Below, in pieces: positions 7,060 through 15,044 of a stretch of DNA of 64,000 nt (position 1 is the first letter of the stretch; each line of letters begins with the position of its first letter). Source of the stretch: Herbiconiux gentiana (GTDB taxonomy: Bacteria; Actinomycetota; Actinomycetes; Actinomycetales; Microbacteriaceae); the NCBI RefSeq assembly GCF_024978135.1, contig NZ_JANTEZ010000004.1, positions 186,001-250,000 of the forward strand. Direction: 5' to 3'. Under the pieces are notes generated by a model that was not told where the DNA came from, did not search any database, and saw nothing but the letters and a program-made list of their open reading frames with translations. Position numbers and translations under genes: made by a program.

Positions 7060-10000
7060 TCAGTCGGCGGGTGGGTCTGTTCGCTCGCTTGGCGGGTGGG
7101 TTAGGCGGAGGAAGGCCGAGAGGGTCGCCAGTTCGGACGGGTTCAGGGGCAGGTGGTCGGTGAGAGCCGGGGAGTAGACGAGGTGCGCCGCCCATTTGGC
7201 TCGCGAGATGGCCACGTTGAGGCGGTTCTTCATGAGGAGGAATGCGATTCCGCGCGGGACGTCGGCCGCCGAGGAGGCGGCGAGCGAGATGATCGCGACG
7301 GGGGCCTCCTGGCCCTGGAACTTGTCGACCGTGCCGACCCGGACGCCGGGGAATCCGGCGGCGGTGAGGTGGGCGCGGAGCCGCTCGACCTGGGCGTTGT
7401 AGGGCGCGACGACGATGATGTCGTCGGGGAGCAGGGGGCGCCCGGCGGTCACCCGTGGGTTCGTGGCCGCGGCGGGCGAGGAGGCGGAATCCGACGCGGC
7501 GGGCGAGGGGGCGGAGTCTGCGCCGGTGCTCGAGGGGGCGGACTCCGCGGCGGCGCGCGAGGGTGCAGACTCCACGGCGGCGCGCGAGGGGGCAGGCTCC
7601 GCGGCAGTACGCGAGGCGGCGGAATCCGACGCGGCGGGCGAGGGCGCGGGATTCGGGGCGGCGGGCGGGGGGTCGGACGGGTCGTGCCAGGGGCGGCCGA
7701 CGGTGGCGCGGACGAGGGTGACGACGCGTTCGGCCTCCTCGGGTGAGTCGGTGGAGTTGCCGTGGTGGAGCAGCGGGTGCAGGTGCAGGCCGGGGCGGAC
7801 ACCCTCGAGGGAGCGGGACGTAGTGGCCGTGGGCTCCGCGTGGAGTTCGCCCTCGTAAGAGAGCGCGCTGACCGGGGCGCAGACGGCCGGGTGCATGCGC
7901 CAGCTGACCGCCAGGAAGTAGCCGAGCGTGGGCGGCAGGACGTCGTGGCCCTCGGTGAGCCAGCCGAGGGCCGAGGAGTCGACCGGTTCGGGGTGCGTTC
8001 CCTGGGTGACCTGCGGCAGCTGCTGCGGGTCGCCCAGGAGGAGGAGGTTCCTGGCCGCGACACTCACGGCGATGGTGTTGGCGAGGGAGTACTGTCCGGC
8101 TTCGTCGACGACGAGGAGGTCGAGTTCGCGGCGGTCGACGCGAGTGGGGTTGGTGAAGTCCCAGGCCGTGCCGCCGATGACCGCGCCGGTGCCGTTCGCG
8201 GATGCGGCGTCCATGAAGCGGCGGTGACCGTTCTTCGGCAGGGCGGTGAAGCGGGCATCCGGATTCTCGCTGACCTTGCCCACCAGGGACGGGTCGACGC
8301 CGGCGCCGACCACGGCCGAGAGCATGTTCTCGACGACCGCGTGCGACTGGGCGACGACGCCGACGCGCCAGCCGTGGTCGCGGACGAGGTCGGCGACGAC
8401 GCGGGCTCCGGTGTAGGTCTTCCCGGTTCCGGGTGGGCCCTGCACGGCGAGGTAGGAGTCATCGAGGGCGAGCAGCGAGTCACGGATGGCGTCGATGGCG
8501 CCTCGGGGGTGATCGGCGACCGGTTCGAGGGGGCGGCCGTCGCGGCGACGGGGGGCGCGGCGACGGAGGATGTCGACGGCGGCGTCGTTCGGGAACGACG
8601 GTGGGATGCGCGGGCCGGCGAGGGTGTCGGCGACAGGGCCGGCCAGCGTGTGGCCGACAAAGCCGTCCAGGGAGTCGGCGAGGGCGCGGCCCCATTCGGC
8701 GATCGCGACCTGGAGGGACGTGGTCTTCGGCGGGGCGGCGGGGGCCACCGCGATCGGCAGGGTCTCGTACGGGTCGGCGCCGACGGTTAGGGCCTCCTCG
8801 AAGACGTACTGGGTCACCCCGTTGGGCAGTTCGAGCACCTCGCGCAGCACCGTGCGGGCGTGCGCCACCCGGTCGGCCGGGCGGGTGCGCGGGGCCGGCC
8901 ACGGATGCGGCGGGTCGTAGACGAAGAAGCGTCCGCCGGCTCCGGGGTCGAGGCGGCTGCCGGGAGCGAGCGTGCCGCGGAGGCGGAGCTCGCGGCGGTC
9001 GGCACGCTGGCCCGGGTTGCGGTACCAGGGGCGGTCGACGACGACGGCCTCGACGGTGAGGACGTCGCGGGTGTCCGACCACTCGTCGAGGGGCTGCTCG
9101 AGGCGGTTGAAGTGGTCCCACCAGAAGGACTTGTCTTCGCGGCGGTGGTAGTCGATGGCGGCGGCTGCCACCGCGACCGCCAGTTCGTCGGCGCTGCGGC
9201 CCGCGGCGGCCGGGTGGGCGGGGTCGCGGCGGGGCACTGCGTCGTGGCGGGGGGCGGGGTCAGGATGCTCGGGGTCGCCGTGGTCGGCAGCGCCCGGATG
9301 TTCGGGGTCGCCGTGGGCGGCAGCGCCGGGATGTTCGGGGTCGCCGTGGGCGGCAGCGCCGGGATGCTGGGGGTCGTGGTGGGCAGCAGGGTCCGGATGC
9401 GCGGAGTCACCGTGGGCAGCAGGGTCCGGATGCGCGGAGTCGCCGTGGGCAGCAGGGTCCGGATGCGCGGGGTCGCCGTGGGCGGCAGGGCCCGGCTGCG
9501 TGGGGCCGCGGTCGGCAGCGGCCGCGATGGCGGCGGCGTGCGCCAGCAGGTCGCGGTGCAGCGGGCTCTCCTCGAACTCGAAGGAGGACGGGTCGTCGGG
9601 GTCGGGCTCACCGCCCCCACGAGCATCCGCATCGACGAGACCGCCGGAGACCGCAGCGAACGCACCGCCCGCAGCGCCTGCCGTGCCCGCCCGCGACGCC
9701 GCCAACGGCCCCGCGTCGAGCTCGGCCGCCCGCGCCAGCAGCCAGTCGCGCAACCGCAGCGTCGAGAGGCAGTCGTACTCGTTGTAGTCCGCGATGTCGG
9801 CCAGCTGCCGGTCGGCCTCGCGCGCAGCGGCCGGGTCGGTACGACCCGCCTCGCGGAGCGACGTGTAGTGCACGTACGCCGTGATCGAGTCGGCTCCGTT
9901 GGTGACATCGCTCTGCCGCAGCTGGTCGCCCATGTACAGCGGCTCAAGCTTCTTCAGGCTGTACGAGCGCGAGCTCACGCGCACGCTCTTCTTCACCACC

Positions 10001-11352
10001 GGATACAGGTCGACGAGCACGTTGCCGCGCAGCAGCTCGTCGAGTTGCTCCTCCCCCACGCCGTGCCGGGCGCAGAGCATCTGCAGATGGGCGCGCTCGT
10101 AGTTGGCGTAGTGGTAGACGTGCAGGCCGGGGTGGGTGCGCAGGCGCTCGGTGACGTGGTCGAGGAACCCGCGCAGCGCCTCCTTCTCCTCGGCGTAGGA
10201 GTGCGCCCAGTACGGTCGGAAGACGGTCTCGCCAGGGCGCGAGGGGTCGTGCTCGATCAGGCCGAAGAGGTAGTCGAGGCCCCAGTCGGCTCCATCGCCC
10301 TCGGAGTAGAGGGGGTCGCCCTCGAAGTCGAAGAAGATGTCTCCCGGGTCGGGCTCGGGCAGCCCGTCGAGCGCGGTGGTGTCGTAGACGCGGGCGGCCA
10401 GCCCGCTGCGGCCGTCGCGCTGCATGCGGGCCTGGTCGCGCAGGTTCTCGAGGGTGCCGGCGGGCAGACCGTCGACCGGCCCGGCCGACAGCGCCAGCTC
10501 GTCGAGCGTCGCGATGCCGGCCGCCCGCAGCTTGGCACGCTGGGCCACGCGGATGCCCGCCACCAGCAGCAGGTCGTCGTGCGCCTCGACCTCGGGCGCG
10601 CACACCTCGCAGCGGCCGCAGATGGCGTAGCGGGGGTCTCCCCAGCGCACGGCGGGCTCGTGCATCCGCTCGTCGAGCAGGGCCTCGAGCCGCCGCCGGC
10701 GATCTAGGTAGACCGGGAGGATGTCGCGGAGCTCGTGGGTGGAGCGGCTGCCGTCTCCGAGCAGCAGGTGCACCTGGTCGCCGAGCGGCACGGCGAGGCG
10801 GTCGAGCTGGTCGGCGTAGGCGGCGAGCTGCAGCAGCGCCGTGATCTTGGTGTGCCGGGCGAGCTTGGTGTCGTAGACCTCGTAGCGGTGGGGGGCGGAT
10901 GTTCCGGGCGCGCCCGGGCCCACCCCGGCGGCAGGCTGCCCCGAGGCGCCGACCGGGACCTTCACGAGGAAGTCGGCGAACCCCAGGAACCGCCCGTCGA
11001 AGAAGGTCGCCTGGAAGACGACGTCGGCCCCGCCGCGGAGGGCGTCGAGCGTGAGCCGCTGGTGCTCGAGGAGCGCCTCGGGGGTCGGACGGTCGGGCCG
11101 CGGGATCTCGGCGACCCCGCGCGGCTGCACTCCGTCGAAGGCGCCGTAGAGCTCGCGGAACGCCTCGAGGGTGCGCAGCTCGTGTGCGTCGCCGAGGCGG
11201 GCGGTGCGCTCGAGCATCTCGTCGACGAGCTCGGGCACGGGCTCGATGCGGCCGAGCTTGGCGTCGAGGCGGCGCACCAGGGCGAACTCGCAGACCGCCG
11301 CGGCCGTGAGGTCGGTGGCGCTGTAGAGCACGTGGTCGCCGGCGACGATCAT
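7060..11352 (-). CDS. TM0106-type RecB-like nuclease fused to SF1 helicase
   Basis: A 1430-residue protein. The N-terminal half (about 1-520) matches the TM0106 RecB-like nuclease family: Y-S-A-T-D-L-T-A-A-A-V-C-E-F-A, a nuclease-core Y-E-V-Y-D-T-K-L-A-R, a cysteine cluster I-C-G-R-C-E-V-C-A-P-E, and an RNase-H-like I-F-F-D-F-E-G-D-P. The C-terminal half is an SF1 (UPF1/DNA2-like) helicase with Walker A GPPGTGKT near residue 970, D-E-A-G-Q near 1080, and a terminal V-D-K-F-Q-G-Q-E ... R-L-N-V-A-I-S-R-A motif. Two disordered repeat tracts interrupt it: an 11-residue unit around 614-704 and a nine-residue unit around 1224-1299. The family is presumed to process DNA or RNA ends; the exact role is unproven. 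The ATG at 11352 has GGGAGG upstream. It is monocistronic. Confidence 0.88.
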   Translation of the reverse strand: MIVAGDHVLYSATDLTAAAVCEFALVRRLDAKLGRIEPVPELVDEMLERTARLGDAHELRTLEAFRELYGAFDGVQPRGVAEIPRPDRPTPEALLEHQRLTLDALRGGADVVFQATFFDGRFLGFADFLVKVPVGASGQPAAGVGPGAPGTSAPHRYEVYDTKLARHTKITALLQLAAYADQLDRLAVPLGDQVHLLLGDGSRSTHELRDILPVYLDRRRRLEALLDERMHEPAVRWGDPRYAICGRCEVCAPEVEAHDDLLLVAGIRVAQRAKLRAAGIATLDELALSAGPVDGLPAGTLENLRDQARMQRDGRSGLAARVYDTTALDGLPEPDPGDIFFDFEGDPLYSEGDGADWGLDYLFGLIEHDPSRPGETVFRPYWAHSYAEEKEALRGFLDHVTERLRTHPGLHVYHYANYERAHLQMLCARHGVGEEQLDELLRGNVLVDLYPVVKKSVRVSSRSYSLKKLEPLYMGDQLRQSDVTNGADSITAYVHYTSLREAGRTDPAAAREADRQLADIADYNEYDCLSTLRLRDWLLARAAELDAGPLAASRAGTAGAAGGAFAAVSGGLVDADARGGGEPDPDDPSSFEFEESPLHRDLLAHAAAIAAAADRGPTQPGPAAHGDPAHPDPAAHGDSAHPDPAAHGDSAHPDPAAHHDPQHPGAAAHGDPEHPGAAAHGDPEHPGAADHGDPEHPDPAPRHDAVPRRDPAHPAAAGRSADELAVAVAAAAIDYHRREDKSFWWDHFNRLEQPLDEWSDTRDVLTVEAVVVDRPWYRNPGQRADRRELRLRGTLAPGSRLDPGAGGRFFVYDPPHPWPAPRTRPADRVAHARTVLREVLELPNGVTQYVFEEALTVGADPYETLPIAVAPAAPPKTTSLQVAIAEWGRALADSLDGFVGHTLAGPVADTLAGPRIPPSFPNDAAVDILRRRAPRRRDGRPLEPVADHPRGAIDAIRDSLLALDDSYLAVQGPPGTGKTYTGARVVADLVRDHGWRVGVVAQSHAVVENMLSAVVGAGVDPSLVGKVSENPDARFTALPKNGHRRFMDAASANGTGAVIGGTAWDFTNPTRVDRRELDLLVVDEAGQYSLANTIAVSVAARNLLLLGDPQQLPQVTQGTHPEPVDSSALGWLTEGHDVLPPTLGYFLAVSWRMHPAVCAPVSALSYEGELHAEPTATTSRSLEGVRPGLHLHPLLHHGNSTDSPEEAERVVTLVRATVGRPWHDPSDPPPAAPNPAPSPAASDSAASRTAAEPAPSRAAVESAPSRAAAESAPSSTGADSAPSPAASDSASSPAAATNPRVTAGRPLLPDDIIVVAPYNAQVERLRAHLTAAGFPGVRVGTVDKFQGQEAPVAIISLAASSAADVPRGIAFLLMKNRLNVAISRAKWAAHLVYSPALTDHLPLNPSELATLSAFLRLTHPPSERTDPPAD
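7455..7680. repeat. 27-bp coding minisatellite in helicase domain loop
   Basis: About seven imperfect 27-bp units, read on the minus strand as nine-residue blocks of the type E-S-A-P-S-R-A-A-A. It sits between helicase motifs and probably loops out. All changes keep frame. Confidence 0.8.
9240..9510. repeat. 33-bp coding minisatellite in nuclease-helicase linker
   Basis: About eight units of 33 bp, read on the minus strand as P-E-H-P-G-A-A-A-H-G-D and close variants (P-A-H-P-D-P-A-A-H-G-D). It is rich in His, Asp and Pro, and lies between the nuclease and helicase halves. Confidence 0.88.
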
Positions 11353-11507
11353 GGGGCCTCCCTGGGGTCGGGTTCAGGGTAGTGCGGGCCGCCGACAGCG
11401 GGCCGGGATAGGGTGCGGAAGGGTCGCCCGATCGAGGCGACCGGCAGCTCGCCCGACAGGCGACGCACGGGCCGCCCGCACGGGCACCGACGACGAGGAG
11501 CAGGCGC

Positions 11508-12323
11508 ATGGCGGGCAAGGTCATCGTGATCACGGGAGCGAGCGACGGCATCGGAGCGGCGGCCACCCGCGCCCTCAGCGAACGGCACACCGTCGTCGTC
11601 GTGGGGCGGTCGGCCGAGAAGACGCGGTCGGTCGCCGAATCGATGGGCGCCGAGTGGCTGCTCAGCGACTTCTCGAGGCTCGACGAGGTGCGCGAGCTCG
11701 GTGCGACGCTGCTCGAGCGGTACGAGCGCATCGACGTGCTGGCGAACAACGCCGGCGGCATCATGGGCCCGCGCACCGAGACGGTCGACGGGCACGAGCT
11801 GACGCTGCAGGTGAACCACCTCGCCCCGTTCCTCCTCACCGAACTGCTGCTGCCGCGGCTGATCGAGAGCCGCGCCAGCGTCATCGCCACCTCGAGCATC
11901 GCCCACCGCTACGGTTCGTTCGACTTCAGCGACCTCGAGGCCCGGCAGGGCTACAGCCCCGAGCGCGCCTACGGAACCGCGAAGCTCGCCAACCTGCTCT
12001 TCGTGCGGGAACTGCACCGGCGGTTCCACGGGCAGGGCGTGTCGGCGGCCGCGTTCCACCCGGGGGTGGTCTCGACGAGCTTCGCCGGCGAGACCGACAG
12101 CGCTCTGCGCCTGCTCTACACCTCGGTGCTGAAGCGGTTCCTGCGCACCCCCGAGCAGGGCGCCGAGACGCTCGTCTGGCTCGCCGCGGGCACCCCGGGC
12201 GTCGACTGGCAGAGCGGCGGCTACTACGTCAAGCGGGCGCCGGCCGCCATCCGGAGGGGTGCCGACGACCCGGCGCTCGCGCGTGAACTGTGGCAGCGCA
12301 CCGAGGCGCTGCTGGCGGGGTAG
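11508..12323 (+). CDS. Short-chain dehydrogenase/reductase
   Basis: A 271-residue classical SDR-like protein. The NAD(P)-binding T-G-A-S-D-G-I-G is at about residues 8-15, the N-N-A-G-G motif at about 82-86, and the catalytic Y-G-T-A-K (Y-x-x-x-K) near 157-161, with a serine in S-S-I-A-H-R. The proline/threonine switch P-G-V-V-S-T follows. The WW-domain-oxidoreductase-like layout (V-N-H-L-A-P-F-L-L-T) suggests a retinol-dehydrogenase-like subfamily. Substrate is unknown. GAGGAG precedes the ATG. It is divergent from the nuclease/helicase gene and has no operon partner. Confidence 0.88.
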   Translation: MAGKVIVITGASDGIGAAATRALSERHTVVVVGRSAEKTRSVAESMGAEWLLSDFSRLDEVRELGATLLERYERIDVLANNAGGIMGPRTETVDGHELTLQVNHLAPFLLTELLLPRLIESRASVIATSSIAHRYGSFDFSDLEARQGYSPERAYGTAKLANLLFVRELHRRFHGQGVSAAAFHPGVVSTSFAGETDSALRLLYTSVLKRFLRTPEQGAETLVWLAAGTPGVDWQSGGYYVKRAPAAIRRGADDPALARELWQRTEALLAG

Positions 12324-12331
12324 CCGGGCGA

Positions 12332-12379
12332 GCGGATGCGCGGCGGCGGCCGCCCGGGCGACCCTGCTCGCGCATCCGC
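12332..12379 (+). terminator. Stem-loop after the SDR gene
   Basis: Perfect 11-bp arms GCGGATGCGCG and CGCGCATCCGC enclose a 26-nt GC-rich loop, starting nine bases after the SDR stop. There is no U-tract, so termination is only probable. It also lies downstream of the convergent TetR gene. Confidence 0.5.
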
Positions 12380-12407
12380 CCCCCGCACCGATCGGGACGA
12401 CGAGCGG

Positions 12408-13097
12408 CTAGGCGCGCGGTGCCCGGAGGCCGACCGCCGGCAGCACGATACCGTCGATGATCGACAGCAGGTACTCGCGGTCGACCGGCCGCTGGGTGAC
12501 GAGCAGCCGGTAGGCCGTCATCGACGGGGCCACCAGGGCGAGGACGTTGACGTCGATGTCGGCCGAGATCTCACCCCGGGCGATGGCCCGCTCGATCAGG
12601 CGCCGGTTGACCTCGGCGCGGGGGGCGACGATGGCCGCGTTGATGGCCTCGACCAGTTCGGGAGAGCGCGAGAGCACCGACATCAGGCCCGCCATGACCT
12701 GCATCTTGCGGTCGGCCTCCTCGAGCGTGCGGGGCTTGATCATCGCCACGAGGTCGCCGCGCAGCGTGCCCGTGTCGGGAAGGTTGTCGAGGTCGAGGTC
12801 GCGGGACTTCATGCACGCCACCGCGTCGACGACGAGCTCGCCCTTGGACGGCCAGCGGCGGTAGAGCGTGGCCTTTCCGGCCTTCGCCCGGGCGGCGACC
12901 ATCTCCATGGTCATGCCGTCGTAGCCCTCCTCGGCGAGCACCTCGATGGCCGCGTCGAGGATCTCGGGGTCGCGGGAGTGATCGCGACGGCGGCCGGGGC
13001 GGCCGGGTCTCTCGGGCCGGTCGGGGGCGGACGCGGGGTCGGAGTCGATGAGGTCGAGCGGCATCGTCGCGGCTCCTCCTTCGGGTGTTCGGATCAT
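12408..13097 (-). CDS. TetR/AcrR-family repressor
   Basis: A 229-residue regulator. The N-terminal TetR HTH lies at about residues 38-90: I-L-D-A-A-I-E-V-L-A-E-E-G-Y-D-G-M-T-M-E-M-V-A-A-R-A-K-A-G-K-A-T-L-Y-R-R-W, followed by a W-P-S-K-G-E-L-V segment and a C-terminal ligand-binding region (TetR_C-like). It is divergently transcribed from a DHA2 drug exporter, the classic arrangement in which the repressor controls the pump and itself and is released by a pump substrate. A second in-frame ATG eleven codons in (M-P-L-D-L-I-D-S-D) is a possible alternative start. A clear operator lies in the 51-bp gap. Confidence 0.92.
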   Translation of the reverse strand: MIRTPEGGAATMPLDLIDSDPASAPDRPERPGRPGRRRDHSRDPEILDAAIEVLAEEGYDGMTMEMVAARAKAGKATLYRRWPSKGELVVDAVACMKSRDLDLDNLPDTGTLRGDLVAMIKPRTLEEADRKMQVMAGLMSVLSRSPELVEAINAAIVAPRAEVNRRLIERAIARGEISADIDVNVLALVAPSMTAYRLLVTQRPVDREYLLSIIDGIVLPAVGLRAPRA

Positions 13098-13112
13098 TTA
13101 CAGAACCAATGG

Positions 13113-13138
13113 TATCCGAAACTGATCAGTTCCGTATA
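13113..13138. promoter_or_regulatory. TetR-type operator between repressor and exporter
   Basis: A 26-bp inverted repeat with a perfect 12-bp core AACTGATCAGTT (13120-13131) and flanking TAT-C/A-CG arms; two symmetric mismatch pairs. It overlaps the exporter's -10 region, so bound repressor would block RNA polymerase. Confidence 0.85.
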
Positions 13139-13142
13139 TAGT
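13137..13142 (+). promoter_or_regulatory. -10 box of the DHA2 exporter, leaderless
   Basis: TATAGT, followed by CCCTCC and the ATG at 13149. Its first bases lie inside the TetR operator. Confidence 0.65.
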
Positions 13143-13148
13143 CCCTCC

Positions 13149-14648
13149 ATGCCTGAAAATTCTTCGCGCCGCTGGCTCACCCTCACCACGGTCGCACTCG
13201 CCCAGCTGATGGTCGTGCTCGACGCGACAGTCGTCAACATCGCGCTGCCCTCCGCCCAGGCCGACCTCGGCTTCTCCGACGGCGACCGCCAGTGGATCGT
13301 CACCGCCTACTCCCTCGCCTTCGGCAGCCTGCTGCTGCTCGGCGGCCGCCTGTCCGACCTCATCGGGCGCAAGCGCGCCTTCATCATCGGCCTGGTCGGC
13401 TTCGCCGCGGCCAGCGCCCTGGGCGGTGCCGCCGACAGCTTCGGCCTGCTCGTGGCGGCCCGCGCGCTGCAGGGTGCGTTCGGCGCCCTGCTCGCCCCGA
13501 CCGCTCTCGCCGTGCTCACCACGACCTTCACCATCCCGAAGGAGCGGGCGCGCGCGTTCGGCATCTTCGGCGCGATCGCCGGTGCGGGCGGCGCCGTGGG
13601 CCTGCTGCTCGGCGGGCTGCTCACCGAGAACTTCAGCTGGCGGTGGAACCTCTACATCAACGTCGTGATCGCGGTCGTGGCGATCATCGGCGCGCTGATC
13701 TTCGTGACGACCCCCACGCGGGAGGGCGCCCGCCCCAAGCTCGACCTGCCGGGCACCGTGCTGGTCTCCAGCGCCCTGTTCGCCCTCGTCTACGGGTTCT
13801 CCAGCGCCGAGACCAACGACTGGGACTCGCCGCTGACCTGGGGCATGCTCGCCGCGAGTGTCGTTCTGCTGGTGGCGTTCGTGCTCTGGCAGCGGCGGGC
13901 CGCGCATCCGCTGCTGCCTCTCGCCATCGTGCTCGACCGCAACCGCGGGGCCGCCTACAGCTCGGTGCTGATCGCGGGTGCGGGCATGTTCGGCATCTTC
14001 CTGTTCGTCACCTACTACCTGCAGACGACGCTCGGGTACACGCCGATCCAGACGGGGCTGTCGTTCCTGCCGATGATCCTGCTGCTGATCACGGCGGCGC
14101 AGCTGTCGACGAACATCTTCGTGCCGCGCTTCGGGCCCAAGGTGATGGTGCCGATCGGCATGACGCTGGCCGCTCTCGGGATGGTCTACCTCACGCACCT
14201 CGACGTCACGGCCGTCTACGCGCTCGACGTGATGCCGCCGCTGATGGTGCTCGGGCTCGCGATGGGCACGATCATGCCGGCGTCGATCCAGACGGCGACG
14301 CTGGGGGTCGACCGGCGCTTCGCCGGCGTCGCCTCCGCCATGGTGAACACCTCGCAGCAGGTGGGCGGGTCGATCGGCACGGCCCTGCTGAACACGCTCG
14401 CCGCGACCGCCGCCGCGAACTACGTCGCCGACAACCTGCCGGCGACCGCCGAGGTGGCGGCGCAGGCCGCCGTGCACAGCTACGCCACCGCGTACTGGTG
14501 GGGGGCCGGGTTCTTCGCGGTGGGGGCGGTGATCGCGGCGCTGCTGTTCCGGCGCAAGGGTCAGGGGCTGACCGTCGGCGACGTCGTGCCCGACGAGCGC
14601 TCGGGCGAGGCGGCGGCCACGGCGCCGGAGCCGGCGCTGGGGCACTAG
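13149..14648 (+). CDS. MFS drug exporter, DHA2 family (14 TM)
   Basis: A 499-residue membrane protein with about fourteen hydrophobic segments. DHA2 signatures are visible: L-D-A-T-V-V-N-I-A-L-P in TM1 (motif D1), G-R-L-S-D-L-I-G-R-K-R (motif A) between TM2 and TM3, and G-A-I-A-G-A-G-G-A-V-G-L-L-L-G-G (motif C-like) in TM5. Members extrude drugs, dyes or other toxic compounds by proton antiport. Control by the adjacent TetR repressor is inferred from the shared operator. The start was chosen at 13149 because an operator, -10 box and six-base spacer directly precede it. The frame is open further upstream, but that stretch lies over the TetR gene. Confidence 0.93.
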   Translation: MPENSSRRWLTLTTVALAQLMVVLDATVVNIALPSAQADLGFSDGDRQWIVTAYSLAFGSLLLLGGRLSDLIGRKRAFIIGLVGFAAASALGGAADSFGLLVAARALQGAFGALLAPTALAVLTTTFTIPKERARAFGIFGAIAGAGGAVGLLLGGLLTENFSWRWNLYINVVIAVVAIIGALIFVTTPTREGARPKLDLPGTVLVSSALFALVYGFSSAETNDWDSPLTWGMLAASVVLLVAFVLWQRRAAHPLLPLAIVLDRNRGAAYSSVLIAGAGMFGIFLFVTYYLQTTLGYTPIQTGLSFLPMILLLITAAQLSTNIFVPRFGPKVMVPIGMTLAALGMVYLTHLDVTAVYALDVMPPLMVLGLAMGTIMPASIQTATLGVDRRFAGVASAMVNTSQQVGGSIGTALLNTLAATAAANYVADNLPATAEVAAQAAVHSYATAYWWGAGFFAVGAVIAALLFRRKGQGLTVGDVVPDERSGEAAATAPEPALGH

Positions 14649-15044
14649 GGGCGCGGCCGGCCCGGCCCCGGCACGTGTCGGGCCGGGCCGGGCCTGTGGT
14701 CTGGGCCCGCATCGGGTCGGCGCGGTGGTCTTGGCACGCGTCGGGTCGGGCCGGTGGCCGGGCCCGGCTCGCGTTGGGCCGGTGGTCTGGGCACGCGTCG
14801 GGTCGGGCCGGTGGTCTGGGCACGCGTCGGGTCGGGCCGGTGGTCTGCGCATGCGTCGGGTTGGGCCGGTGGTCTGCGCACGCGTCGGGTCGGGCCGGTG
14901 GTCTGGGCACGCGTCGGGTCGGCGCGGTGGGCGGGGGCAGTGTCGGGCCGGTGTCGGCGTCCGGTGGGGGCCGGGCATCGGGGGCCCGGCATCGGGTTCG
15001 GTGGCGGGCCCCGACGGTAGGGGCTCTGCCGCGCGTAGTCGGCG
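14649..15044. repeat. 29-bp tandem repeat array in a gene-free gap
   Basis: This 396-bp gap between the exporter and the PhzF gene holds a tandem array from about 14697 to 14935. About eight copies start near 14705, 14734, 14763, 14791, 14820, 14849, 14878 and 14907, each with core GCACGCGTCGGGTCGGGCCG. Unit length is 29 bp, not a multiple of three, and copies abut without spacers, so it is neither coding nor CRISPR. Copy three is degenerate and one base short. The rest of the gap is GC-rich sequence without recognisable features. Confidence 0.85.

Noticed and set aside
12336-13148. Extended reading frame upstream of the DHA2 exporter
   Set aside because: It is antisense to the TetR gene and crosses the operator. 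The exporter's TM1 motif begins right after the ATG at 13149.
14697-14935. 29-bp repeats as a CRISPR array
   Set aside because: Repeat length fits, but the units abut directly with no spacers and there are no cas genes.
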